Origin: Nocardia nova
GTDB lineage: Bacteria; Actinomycetota; Actinomycetes; Mycobacteriales; Mycobacteriaceae
NCBI RefSeq assembly: GCF_002933465.1
Contig: NZ_PSZE01000002.1
Span: 62,001 to 126,000 of the forward strand
Direction: 5' to 3'
DNA length: 64,000 nt
A program made the translations under genes and the position numbers. The stretch's first letter is position 1. Each line of letters opens with the position of its first letter. The notes beneath the pieces were generated by a model. It was not told where the DNA came from, made no database searches, and was given only the letters and a program-made list of their open reading frames with translations. Below, piece by piece: positions 56,270 through 64,000 of the stretch.

Positions 56270-57679
56270 TCAGGGGTTCGTGTGCTCCTGGATGCGGGGG
56301 AAGGGTTGTGCGGCTTCGAGGAGGTAGGCCAGTTCGATCAGTGTGCGTTCGTCGCCGTAGGCGGCCGATAGTTGCACGCCGACCGGCAGTCCTTCGGTGG
56401 TGCGGCCCATCGGCAGGGAGATCGCCGGGGTGCCGGCGATGTTGTTCAGTGGCGTGTAGCTGACGTAGCGGGTGAGCCGGTCGATCAGCTCCGGGAAGGC
56501 GACGGTCGGTGCGAGGTGGCCCAGCGGCGGTGTCGTGTGTGAGAGTACCGGCGACACAACGACTTCCAGCCGGGCGAACATTCGGGCATACGCGGCGGGG
56601 ATGCGCCGCAACCGGCGCAGCGCCGCCGGCGTTCGGTGCAGGTTGCGGCGGTGCTGGGCGCGCAGTCCGCGGGTGAGTCCGTCGGTGGCGGCCGCGTCGA
56701 ACGACCGGTCCAGGACGAGCTTGCCCGTACTCACCGCGAGATCGGCCAGTAGCGCCCAGTATTGGATGAAATCCACCGCGAACTGCTCGGTGACCGGGAG
56801 TGCGATCGGTTCGACGACGTGCCCGGCCTTCTCCAGCAGGGTGGCGGTGTGCTCGACCGCGGCGCGGGTGGACGCGTCGACCTCGGCTCCGGTGACGCTG
56901 TGCATGAGCAGCCCGACCCGCAGCCGTCGTCGTGCCGGGCCGCGGACCTCGCCGATGGGGGCGAGTTTCGGGTTGCGCCAGACATTTTCGGACGCGGCGA
57001 CGAATGCCGCGGTGTCGCGCACGGTGCGTGTGAGCACGCCCTCGGAAATCATGTGGATCGGCATCCGCCGCGCCTGTTCGCCGTCGAGGTGGCGGCCGCG
57101 GCTCGGCTTGAGCCCGACGAGTCCGCCGCATGCGGCCGGGATGCGGATGGATCCGCCGCCGTCGTTGGCGTGGGCGATCGGGACCACGCCCGCGGCGACA
57201 AGCGCGGCCGAACCGCCCGACGAGGCGCCGATCGAGCGATCCAAGTCCCACGGATTGCGCGTCGGAGGTTCGGTCATGAATTCGGTGGTGGCATTGAAGC
57301 CGAACTCCGGCAGTCGGGATTTGCCGAGCAGCGTCAGACCGGTGCCGAGGAATTGGTCGGCGTAGGCGCCGTTCTTCGCGGCCGGCCGCGCCCGGAACGC
57401 CTCGCTGCCGTGGTTGGTCGGCAGTCCCGCCACGTCGGTGTTGTCCTTGACGAACGTCGGCACGCCGTAGAGGGCGGAATCGGAGTTCGAGTGGTAGCGC
57501 GGGGCGTCGTAGATCGCGCAGGCGACGGCGTCGAGTTGCGGGTCGACCGCACGTGCTCGCTCGATGGCGGCGGCGGCGAGTTCCCGCGGGCTCACCGAAC
57601 CGGTGCGGACCAGTTCGGCGAGGGCGACCGCGTCGTGCTCGGCGAGCGCATCGTCGCGAAATGCGTGAAGGGACGTCAT
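56270..57679 (-). CDS. amidase signature-family hydrolase
   Basis: Amidase of 469 residues with the Ser-cisSer-Lys triad: Lys in GVPTFVKDNTDVAG near residue 78, and the serines in SIGASSGGSAALVAAG near 150 and GGGSIRIPAACGGLVGLKPS near 175. The C-terminal part (LNNIAGTPAISLPMG) is conserved. It hydrolyses an amide, perhaps in nitrile or amide catabolism or in peptide modification; substrate unknown. ATG 57679. It diverges from a TetR gene across two palindromes (57683-57714 and 57725-57740), so it is probably the TetR target. Confidence 0.88.
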   Translation of the reverse strand: MTSLHAFRDDALAEHDAVALAELVRTGSVSPRELAAAAIERARAVDPQLDAVACAIYDAPRYHSNSDSALYGVPTFVKDNTDVAGLPTNHGSEAFRARPAAKNGAYADQFLGTGLTLLGKSRLPEFGFNATTEFMTEPPTRNPWDLDRSIGASSGGSAALVAAGVVPIAHANDGGGSIRIPAACGGLVGLKPSRGRHLDGEQARRMPIHMISEGVLTRTVRDTAAFVAASENVWRNPKLAPIGEVRGPARRRLRVGLLMHSVTGAEVDASTRAAVEHTATLLEKAGHVVEPIALPVTEQFAVDFIQYWALLADLAVSTGKLVLDRSFDAAATDGLTRGLRAQHRRNLHRTPAALRRLRRIPAAYARMFARLEVVVSPVLSHTTPPLGHLAPTVAFPELIDRLTRYVSYTPLNNIAGTPAISLPMGRTTEGLPVGVQLSAAYGDERTLIELAYLLEAAQPFPRIQEHTNP

Positions 57680-57682
57680 GAC

Positions 57683-57714
57683 GGCTGAGTCTAGAAGAAT
57701 GTACAGACTCAGCC
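57683..57714. promoter_or_regulatory. TetR operator candidate 1
   Basis: Perfect 10-bp arms GGCTGAGTCT and AGACTCAGCC separated by 12 nt, immediately upstream of the amidase start. Confidence 0.6.
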
Positions 57715-57724
57715 CAGAGGGAAA

Positions 57725-57740
57725 CTGTAAGAAGTTACAG
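57725..57740. promoter_or_regulatory. TetR operator candidate 2
   Basis: CTGTAA-GAAG-TTACAG, a perfect 6-bp inverted repeat, 20 nt before the TetR start codon. Confidence 0.55.
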
Positions 57741-57760
57741 AGATGGCCTAGGGTTGCATC

Positions 57761-58441
57761 GTGACCGCGCGCCGCCACCGTCCCAGTGCCCTGGCCCGAC
57801 GCGAAGCCCTGCTCGCGGCCGCTGTCGAGGTCGCCGCGGCCGTGGGCGTGGCCGGGGTGACACATCGCGCGGTCACCGAAAAAGCCGGACTGCCGTTGAC
57901 CACGGTCGGCTACTTCTTCGACTCGATCGACGCGCTGACCGAGGAAGCGCTGCGGGTCTATACCGACGCCGACGCCGATACCCAGGTCGCGCTCGCCGAG
58001 GCGCTGGCCGAGGCGCACAGCACACCCGACGAGATCGCCGCCGCGTTGTCGTCGGCCGCGACCCCGCGCTCGCCGGAGACGCCGGCGCTGTTCGAGGCCT
58101 ATCTGCACGCCGCGCGGCACCCGGAGTTCCGCGACGCCGCCGCACGGGCGCTCGATGCCGCCCGCCGGGCCGCCGCCGCGGGTGTGCGCGCGGCCGGAGC
58201 CCCGGAACCCGAGGCGGCCGCACCGGCGTTCACGGCCCTGGCGCACGGGTTGGCGTTGCACGAGATGGCCGTACCGGGCACGCTGCCGCCGGATTCGGTG
58301 CATGCGGCGTTTCGCGCCCTATTTCTGGGATTCCTGCTCGACAACGGTCATGTGGAGCTGGCTCTGCGGCTGCGCCGCCGAGCCCCGGCGGACGATCAGG
58401 TGGGCGAGGGCGATCCGTCTTCCGCCGAATCCGAGGCGTGA
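57761..58441 (+). CDS. TetR-family regulator of the amidase
   Basis: TetR protein of 226 residues, GTG 57761. The helix-turn-helix is VTHRAVTEKAGLPLTTVGYF near residues 33-52, of the type used by TetR_C-like YsiA/Rv1255-type repressors. The ligand domain is Ala-rich. Divergent to the amidase with two palindromic sites between them, so it probably represses both. No strong ribosome-binding site is seen; the transcript may be leaderless. Confidence 0.86.
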   Translation: MTARRHRPSALARREALLAAAVEVAAAVGVAGVTHRAVTEKAGLPLTTVGYFFDSIDALTEEALRVYTDADADTQVALAEALAEAHSTPDEIAAALSSAATPRSPETPALFEAYLHAARHPEFRDAAARALDAARRAAAAGVRAAGAPEPEAAAPAFTALAHGLALHEMAVPGTLPPDSVHAAFRALFLGFLLDNGHVELALRLRRRAPADDQVGEGDPSSAESEA

Positions 58442-58640
58442 CAACGCCATTCGGTCGCGCGATGGCGAAGTTGGGCCACCGGCTGGTATGAGGGAGCGCC
58501 CCCTACGGCGACGTCGTTCGTCCTCGTTACGGTTCACGAGCCCCTGTCCCCGATGCTGCCGCCGATGCCCTGACCCCAGCCCAGTTTTCGGCGACACAGC
58601 CTGCTTTCGGCAAACGTTGCCGTCTCGCCGAACGTAGCGA

Positions 58641-58671
58641 TGCCGCCGGGGTGGCGATCGGCCCGGCGGCA
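58641..58671. terminator. hairpin after the TetR gene
   Basis: Perfect 10-bp stem (58641-58650 with 58662-58671) and an 11-nt loop. The wider 58442-58948 stretch holds no recognisable gene. Confidence 0.5.
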
Positions 58672-58948
58672 CCGCAACGGCTTCGCGTAACCGGTCATGC
58701 CTTCCGGCTTACGCGCAGGTCGACGCCGGGCAGGACGCCGACCTTACTGTTCTGTTACCCGATCCACCATCGCTAGCAAACCTCCAGCGCTCGAATATCG
58801 AGTGGAAACTGCCTGCTGAGTGAAGTATTCAATCGGCGTTTCCCTCACCGTCACTGTCGGGCAACGGCGGGCTACCCCGGTCGAGGACGGTGGCATATCG
58901 ACATGTCGTGTCCGAGAACGGTGGTGCTCGGGTCGCGGCAGGTCAGCG

Positions 58949-59089
58949 ATGTGGGGTCTTGCGGACCAGATCGCGGCGGATTGGTCCACGCAGGAAGCGA
59001 ACGACGCGCACCGCTTCGACGTCGAGAGGTACGCACTGGAGCTCGGCTCGAAGGCGACGAGTACGAATACGCTGCATAGCCGGTACTGA
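58949..59089 (+). CDS. possible small ORF (46 aa), unidentified
   Basis: ATG 58949 with CAGGTC upstream. The frame reads MWGLADQIAADWSTQEANDA, then FDVERYALELGSKAT, hydrophilic and coding-like. It may be a true small protein or a 3' remnant of a lost gene. Family unknown. Confidence 0.3.
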   Translation: MWGLADQIAADWSTQEANDAHRFDVERYALELGSKATSTNTLHSRY

Positions 59090-59198
59090 CGGCCGAGCAG
59101 CCGCATAATGCCGGGTGAACCGATTCAACCGTTTACCACTGCGGGAAATCATGGCCGCAGTAGGCTGCTGTCCGTCGCCGGCTCGATGAGGGGAAAGT

Positions 59199-60122
59199 AT
59201 GCGCGCTATCGCAATTCGACTCGCAGCGGCCGTAGCCGCCATCGCCGCAGTCGTCACGTCATTGCAGGTTGCGCATGTGACACCAGGTGGTCGAAGCCGA
59301 ATTCGCCCCGCCGCGGCGCAGTGCAGCCTGGCAGCGACCGCCGGCACCGTCGTACGGACGATCGGTACCAGGATCTATCGGCTCAACGTTCCTGCCGGCT
59401 TGGCCGGACACGCGGTGCCGCTGCTGCTCGCCGAACATGGAAATGCCAGCAATGCGGCAGATTTCGAGCAGGTCTCGGGCTGGACTCCTTACGCGTCCGC
59501 GCACCACTTCATCGTCGCCTACCCGCAGGGCAACGCGAACAATCTGCCGCTGGATCCCGGTAACGGTCTGGTGGGCAACGATTGGGAGTTTCAGCAGGGC
59601 TCGATCGATGTCCGGTTCCTGCGCTCGGTCGTCGCCGACATCGAGGCGAATTGGTGCGTCGACACCGCGCGCGTATACAGCAGCGGCTGGTCCGACGGCG
59701 GCATCATGTCACAGCGGATGGCGTGCGACGCCTCCGACGTGTTCGCGGACGTAACGTCCTGGGAGGGCGGCGATCCCACCCTCCCGAATCCGACCCTGCT
59801 GATTCCCAGTCCAGGATCGCCCTGTCAACCCGCTCGGCCGATCTCCGTCGGCGTCGCCCAGGGGCAGATCGACCCGATCTCCGATCCGGTAGCCGGTGTG
59901 GCCAACGTCGACGCATGGGTAGATCGCGATGGCTGCCCGGTCCCGCCGGCCGAGTCCAAGGACACATTCGGCACGACGACCGGCTACGGACCGTGCCGGA
60001 GCGGGACCTCCGTGCAATACCGGGTGGAAAACGGACAGGTGCATCAGTGGCCGTCCGGCGCAGCCGGCGAGGATCTGCGAGATCGACTGTGGAACTTCAT
60101 GTCTGCCGCCACCCTCCCGTAG
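59199..60122 (+). CDS. secreted PHB-depolymerase/esterase-family protein
   Basis: Exported alpha/beta hydrolase of 307 residues. Signal peptide AAAVAAIAAVVTSLQVAHV, with cleavage near 41 (AAA-QC). LLLAEHGNASNAADF marks the oxyanion region, YSSGWSDGGIMSQRMACD near 170 the nucleophile Ser (GxSxGG), and the C-terminal QVHQWPSG the His. Six Cys suggest disulfides. It resembles LpqC/feruloyl-esterase-like polyhydroxybutyrate depolymerases; the true substrate is unknown. A hairpin follows the stop. Confidence 0.85.
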   Translation: MRAIAIRLAAAVAAIAAVVTSLQVAHVTPGGRSRIRPAAAQCSLAATAGTVVRTIGTRIYRLNVPAGLAGHAVPLLLAEHGNASNAADFEQVSGWTPYASAHHFIVAYPQGNANNLPLDPGNGLVGNDWEFQQGSIDVRFLRSVVADIEANWCVDTARVYSSGWSDGGIMSQRMACDASDVFADVTSWEGGDPTLPNPTLLIPSPGSPCQPARPISVGVAQGQIDPISDPVAGVANVDAWVDRDGCPVPPAESKDTFGTTTGYGPCRSGTSVQYRVENGQVHQWPSGAAGEDLRDRLWNFMSAATLP

Positions 60123-60138
60123 GAGCCGAGCGGGCAGT

Positions 60139-60180
60139 GCGTCGGTCCCCGCGCCCGATGCCGCAGCGGGATTCCGACGC
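60139..60180 (+). terminator. hairpin terminator between convergent genes
   Basis: GCGTCGG (60139-60145) pairs with CCGACGC (60174-60180), extended by CCCGC/GCGGG after a small bulge. It lies between the esterase (+) and the acyltransferase (-). Confidence 0.65.
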
Positions 60181-60183
60181 CCG

Positions 60184-62352
60184 TCATCCGTGGGCGAGGG
60201 CGCGGTCGGTGAGGGCGCCGATCGCCGGTCCGAGGGTCTGGGCGTAACTGACCGTCAGGTGATTGTCGTCGCGGAACACCAGAGTATTGCCGACGATGAC
60301 GGGGCAGCGGCCGGCGGTGCAGAACATCGAGGTGAGATCGGCGTATTGGCCGCCGCCGGCCGTGGTTGCCGCCTGCTCGGCCGAGACACCGGCGTCGTTC
60401 ACTCCGGCCGGGCGTGCGGGTGCGCATGCGGTGGCATCGTCGAGGTGTTCGGACAGGCACGTCGGCACCGTGGTGTGGGGATCGGGGATCGGCCCGAGAA
60501 CGAGAACGGCCGAACCGATCGCGCGCAGCTGGGCGACCAGGCGGCCGAGGCTCTCGACCCAGGCTCGATCGTAGGAGACGAAGCCGAAATCGCCGCCGTA
60601 GCGTCGGGACATGCCCACCACGATCAACCGTGGGTGTTCGGTTCGCAGCCTGTTCAGCACCTGGCCGCGCCATTGCTCGCATTCGGTGTACTCCCGGTCC
60701 AAGTACGGGCTGGTGATGGGCAGGTCCAGCAGTGGGCAGGTGACCTTGGCCATCGTTTCCAGCCGCCAGTGCCGCGCCTCGGCGATCGGCTCGAGCGCCG
60801 GATTCCACATCGCCGCATGGGAATCGCCCACCAAGGCCACCGTGGTGGGCGAGTCCGGAGCACCCGAGGCGCACTCGCCCTGGCCGACCTCGCGCCACGA
60901 CCGGACACAACCATTGGTGAACACGTCGGCCTTGTCGCCGGGCGCGCTGTCCAGTGAGGGGGTGAGATTCGATGGAACAGCACGGATTTCGGCCGAGGCG
61001 GCGACCGCTGCTTGCGCTTGGGCCATCAGCTGCCGCACCGCCTCGTCACGGGGGTCGGCGGCGGGTGCGGCCGAGTCCCGGGGCGTGGTGAGTACGAGGG
61101 ACGGTGCCGCCACGCCGTGCCCGACCGGGGCGGGAACGAGCACGAGCAGCACGAGCGCCACACTCGCGGCGAGTGCGGTGCAGGCGCCGCCGCAGGCTAG
61201 GCTGCGCCCGGCCGAGTTCCGCAACGGCGCCGCGAAGCGGACCGGATTCTCGACCGTCCACTGGGTCAGCAGGGCAAGCCCGCCGGCCATCACGAGCGCA
61301 CCGAATGCGCCGACTCGCCCGAGCGGGTGGCCCAGCATATGCGGTGCCAGCAGCAAGACCGGCCAATGCCACAGGTACCAGGTGTAGGACAAGCCTCCGA
61401 TCGCCCGTACCGGACCGCGGGTCAGCAGTCGGCCGACCCCGAAACGCGCTCCGGCACAGCCGGATACGATCATCAGAGCGGTGCCCGCGACGGGGATCAG
61501 GGCCGCGCTGCCGGGATAGGGGGTCCTGCTGTCGAACTGGGTGCAGGCCACCACGACCAGAACCAGACCGATCCATCCGGCCGGCGCGGCCACCGACTGC
61601 GGCAACCGGGACCACACGACAACCGAGAGCGCGACCAGGCCGCCGGCGGCCAACTCCCACGCCCGGGAGGGCAGCGAGAAGAACGCCCACGGCGGCAGCG
61701 TGCCGGTCCAGATCAGTGAGATCGTGAACGAGAGCGCGGCGACAACCGCGAGGGTGATCAGGTAGGGAAGTGCAGTGGCCGATGCGGTGCGGCGGCGCCG
61801 AACGAGCCACGCCGCCGCGACGATGAGCATCGGCCACACCAGGTAGAACTGTTCCTCCACGCCGAGTGACCAGAAGTGCTCGAACGGCGAGGGTGGCTCG
61901 CTCGCCGCGAGGTAGTCGGTGCCGCGCAGGGCGAGCCGATTGTTCCCGACATACAACGCGCTGGCGATCCCGTCGCCGAGGACCTGGCGCGCCTGCAGCG
62001 GCGGCAGCAGCACCGCCGCGCCGATCGCGGTGGCGACCACCACGATGCCCGCCGCGGGCAGCAGCCGGCGAGCGCGTGCGCCGTAGAATCGGACCAGCCC
62101 GATGGTGCCGCCGGCCCTTACCTCCCGGCACAGTATTCCGGTGATCAGAAATCCGGAAATTACGAAAAAGACGTCCACCCCGACAAATCCACCGCTGATC
62201 CCCGGAATTCCCGCATGGAACAGCACGACCGCCACGACAGCGACTGCTCGTAACCCCTCGATATCGGGCCGAAATCCCTCCCCGGGCTGCGATGCATGGT
62301 GAACCCGGTCTGCCTGCCGATTTGCCAACCCGCTCACGGCCGTGTCCGTCAT
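60184..62352 (-). CDS. OafA/YrhL-type acyltransferase with C-terminal SGNH domain
   Basis: Integral membrane acyltransferase of about 722 residues. The first part is the acyltransferase-3 domain with ten or more helices, starting RPDIEGLRAVAVVAVVLFHA; FWSLGVEEQFYLVWP near 150 is conserved. After residue 400 an extracytoplasmic SGNH-hydrolase-like domain follows, with the nucleophile in VALVGDSHAAMWNPAL and the late DDNHLTVSYAQ His. Such proteins O-acetylate surface polysaccharides or cell-wall components. ATG 62352 is one of two close starts (62361 is the other). Confidence 0.87.
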   Translation of the reverse strand: MTDTAVSGLANRQADRVHHASQPGEGFRPDIEGLRAVAVVAVVLFHAGIPGISGGFVGVDVFFVISGFLITGILCREVRAGGTIGLVRFYGARARRLLPAAGIVVVATAIGAAVLLPPLQARQVLGDGIASALYVGNNRLALRGTDYLAASEPPSPFEHFWSLGVEEQFYLVWPMLIVAAAWLVRRRRTASATALPYLITLAVVAALSFTISLIWTGTLPPWAFFSLPSRAWELAAGGLVALSVVVWSRLPQSVAAPAGWIGLVLVVVACTQFDSRTPYPGSAALIPVAGTALMIVSGCAGARFGVGRLLTRGPVRAIGGLSYTWYLWHWPVLLLAPHMLGHPLGRVGAFGALVMAGGLALLTQWTVENPVRFAAPLRNSAGRSLACGGACTALAASVALVLLVLVPAPVGHGVAAPSLVLTTPRDSAAPAADPRDEAVRQLMAQAQAAVAASAEIRAVPSNLTPSLDSAPGDKADVFTNGCVRSWREVGQGECASGAPDSPTTVALVGDSHAAMWNPALEPIAEARHWRLETMAKVTCPLLDLPITSPYLDREYTECEQWRGQVLNRLRTEHPRLIVVGMSRRYGGDFGFVSYDRAWVESLGRLVAQLRAIGSAVLVLGPIPDPHTTVPTCLSEHLDDATACAPARPAGVNDAGVSAEQAATTAGGGQYADLTSMFCTAGRCPVIVGNTLVFRDDNHLTVSYAQTLGPAIGALTDRALAHG

Positions 62353-62441
62353 GTGCAGCATTGTGGTGGATCGGCTCGGTCGTGACGTGCCGACGTGCCG
62401 TTTCCGTGGCCGACGAATTTGCCGTGCCCGGTGTGCCACTT

Positions 62442-62612
62442 ATGGTCGAATCAAGCGGTTTTCGCGTCGCGGAATTCTCTCAGCGGATTCGTGTGGCGAT
62501 GTTCGTGGCGTCGCTGCTGGCGACATCCGGTTCGGTCATGGCGAAGGCCGGCGGGTTTCAAGACGCCGAAGTACGTCGTCGTCTCGCCTCACCTTGCCGG
62601 AACCGAGAGTGA
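62442..62612 (+). CDS. possible small ORF (56 aa), weak
   Basis: ATG 62442 starts VESSGFRVAEFSQRIRVAMF, followed by a hydrophobic stretch (VASLLATSGSVMA) that could be a signal or single-span helix. It fills the 330-nt gap between the acyltransferase and hydratase genes. No homology is recognised and no ribosome-binding site is convincing. Confidence 0.25.
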   Translation: MVESSGFRVAEFSQRIRVAMFVASLLATSGSVMAKAGGFQDAEVRRRLASPCRNRE

Positions 62613-62680
62613 GAGGGACCGGACCGACGGCAGGTGGCTCGTGCGGGTCGGGCCGTGATCGTTGTGCTTCGCGGGCCCGG

Positions 62681-63760
62681 TCAGCTCGTGCGTCCGGCAT
62701 CGGCTGTTTTCGGGCTGAGTGCATCGATGAGGTTCCATCGCAGAGCGGTGGTGCAATCGACCCGCTCGCCTGTCAGCATCATCCAGGCCGCCCGCCATCG
62801 CCCGATTCGCCGCGGGATACTGACCGTTCCTCCGGCGCCGGGTACCAGACCCATTTCGATTTCGGGCAAGCGGAATACGGTGCCTTCCTCCGCCACCAGT
62901 CGCCCCGCGAACGCCGCCATTTCGATACCCGCACCGATACACGCGCCTTGCGCGTAAACAGCGAAACGTTCTCGATGCCGGTCGATGATGCGCCACGGGG
63001 CGCGTTCCAGTCGCACCAGGTAGGCAGCTACCCAATCGGTGGCGGTGCCGAATTCATCGAGGTCGCCTCCGCTGCAGAACACCGGTCCTGCCCCGCGAAT
63101 GTTCACCCGCTCGATAGTGGGGTCGAAATCTGCCATTCGCAGCGCGTCGAGCAATTCCTCGCGCAGCTGGAAGCTGAGAGCATTGCGCCGGTCCGGGTTG
63201 GCGAGTTCGACCGACAGGACGTCGTCGGATCGGTCCATCCGGACGAGGGGGTGCTCCGGTCGTCGGGTAGTTCGGGGCCGGTTCCGGTTTCCGAGCCAGC
63301 GTGCGAACTCCTTGCCGCTCAACAACATCGAGTAAACCGCTGCCTCGGCTGCCAGACCGGATGTGGTGTCGGAGATCGACGTCTGGCGGAGGAGGCGCGC
63401 CAGAGCAACGCTGGCGCACGGGCTGTAACGAACGGCGTCCTCGAGGCGGCGAAGCGCATCGTCGAGGTCCGCGCAGTCCACCACGGCGATATGGTCGGAC
63501 GGCACTTCGGAAAGTGTGAGTGTGGCGGCCCGCAGCAGCGGTTCGAGTCTCGGGGTCGGCGCTTCATGCAGAACGCCGATCGTGATGCGCATCGAATCGG
63601 CGATCGCCGTTGCGGCGTGGTGGATCTGTTCGTCCGTTCGGGTTTCCCATGTTTCGAGCGGAATGACGGCTACGGGGTTCGCCGGCGAGCCGTCTGTTCC
63701 GAGCTCGAGTTGCAGCAGGTTCATGCTCACATCGGGGTCACCGCACATCACCCGTACCAT
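62681..63760 (-). CDS. enoyl-CoA hydratase/isomerase family protein with N-terminal extension
   Basis: Crotonase-fold protein of 359 residues. The crotonase core begins near 174 (VLSVELANPDRRNALSFQLR); GAGPVFCSGGDLDEFGT gives the oxyanion hole near 222 and LPEIEMGLVPGAGGTVSIP the catalytic Glu loop near 305. The first 170 residues form an unusual helical extension (LHEAPTPRLEPLLRAATLTL), seen in some actinobacterial members; it may aid partner binding. ATG 63760 is used; ATG 63724 is possible. Next to a CoA-transferase gene, suggesting acyl-CoA metabolism. Confidence 0.85.
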   Translation of the reverse strand: MVRVMCGDPDVSMNLLQLELGTDGSPANPVAVIPLETWETRTDEQIHHAATAIADSMRITIGVLHEAPTPRLEPLLRAATLTLSEVPSDHIAVVDCADLDDALRRLEDAVRYSPCASVALARLLRQTSISDTTSGLAAEAAVYSMLLSGKEFARWLGNRNRPRTTRRPEHPLVRMDRSDDVLSVELANPDRRNALSFQLREELLDALRMADFDPTIERVNIRGAGPVFCSGGDLDEFGTATDWVAAYLVRLERAPWRIIDRHRERFAVYAQGACIGAGIEMAAFAGRLVAEEGTVFRLPEIEMGLVPGAGGTVSIPRRIGRWRAAWMMLTGERVDCTTALRWNLIDALSPKTADAGRTS

Positions 63761-63821
63761 CCTGGCATGCGACGGCTGGGCGCTGTCGGTGGGTCTCCGC
63801 GGCAGGTTCTACGATCGCACG

Positions 63822-64000
63822 ATGGTCTTTCCGACGCTACCGGCCGGTCGACAGCACGATCATGTCGTGGACTGGGCGGAAAGCGGCGTAGTCGCATTGA
63901 CCGGGCATCGGGAAGGGCCGTGCATCGTCCCGCCGGGGTATGCGGCTTCGCGAGGACGTCGGTTGTCGGAACGGGTTGGCTCCGTAGCCCGCAGCACCGG
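63822..64000 (+). CDS. class III CoA transferase (CaiB/BaiF family), N-terminal part
   Basis: The gene runs off the window. The frame from ATG 63822 reads VDWAESGVVALTGHREGPCI and VPPGYAASR, the N-terminal signature of class III CoA transferases, which move CoA between acids. The frame is open upstream, so the start may be earlier. Divergent from the enoyl-CoA hydratase gene, consistent with a shared catabolic locus. Confidence 0.6.
   Translation, partial: MVFPTLPAGRQHDHVVDWAESGVVALTGHREGPCIVPPGYAASRGRRLSERVGSVARST

Overview
The window is high-GC actinobacterial DNA, most likely from Nocardia or a close relative in the Mycobacteriales. Indicators are two mycothiol-dependent MDMPI/DinB-type enzymes, deazaflavin (F420) oxidoreductases, a DevS/DosT-type kinase, a SigK-type sigma factor, an lpqS-cysK2-MFS operon like that of Mycobacterium tuberculosis, an IdeR-type iron box, SigF-type promoters (GTTT-N15/16-GGGTAT) and many TetR regulators. 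I saw no rRNA, tRNA, CRISPR or replication origin.

Layout. (1) 1-9.6 kb: a fatty-acid or similar acyl-CoA catabolic block with an acyl-CoA dehydrogenase, an MFS exporter, an acyl-CoA synthetase, a frameshifted thiolase, an SDR dehydrogenase, a nitronate monooxygenase-like enzyme and a GntR/FadR regulator. (2) 9.6-12.1 kb: a decayed island of IS5, IS3 and ISL3 remnants around a substrate-binding protein and an amidohydrolase that have both lost their 5' ends. (3) 12.3-17.6 kb: DoxX, a double-domain TetR, a relic acyl-CoA synthetase, a TIGR01777 epimerase and a collapsed Mrp cation/proton antiporter operon carrying an IS481 fragment. (4) 17.7-31.3 kb: a mostly intact stress and metal block with an RsbW-like anti-sigma protein, two STAS anti-anti-sigma paralogues sharing an upstream element, a MoxR ATPase/VWA pair, CsbD, a DUF5709-like protein, a zinc alcohol dehydrogenase, a KGG/Con-10 protein, SigK, and a copper-box-headed lpqS-cysK2-MFS operon. 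(5) 31.3-46 kb: redox, hydrolase and small membrane proteins mixed with many truncated genes. (6) 46-64 kb: regulators, an orphan DevS-like kinase, an archease-like protein, a PAS-GGDEF protein, a terpene synthase, a DUF1254 protein, a divergent amidase/TetR pair with two palindromic operators, a PHB-depolymerase-like esterase, an OafA-type acyltransferase, an enoyl-CoA hydratase and the start of a CoA transferase.

Two features stand out. First, the stress block seems wired through SigF-like promoters and a noncanonical partner-switch set: both STAS proteins carry Trp-Arg where the phosphorylatable Ser-Ser/Thr normally lies, and the RsbW-like protein lacks the usual N-box Asn. Second, the window is full of deletion scars (genes cut mid-domain and joined to unrelated genes) and of single-base deletions in otherwise well-preserved genes. 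The latter are either residual assembly errors or real decay.
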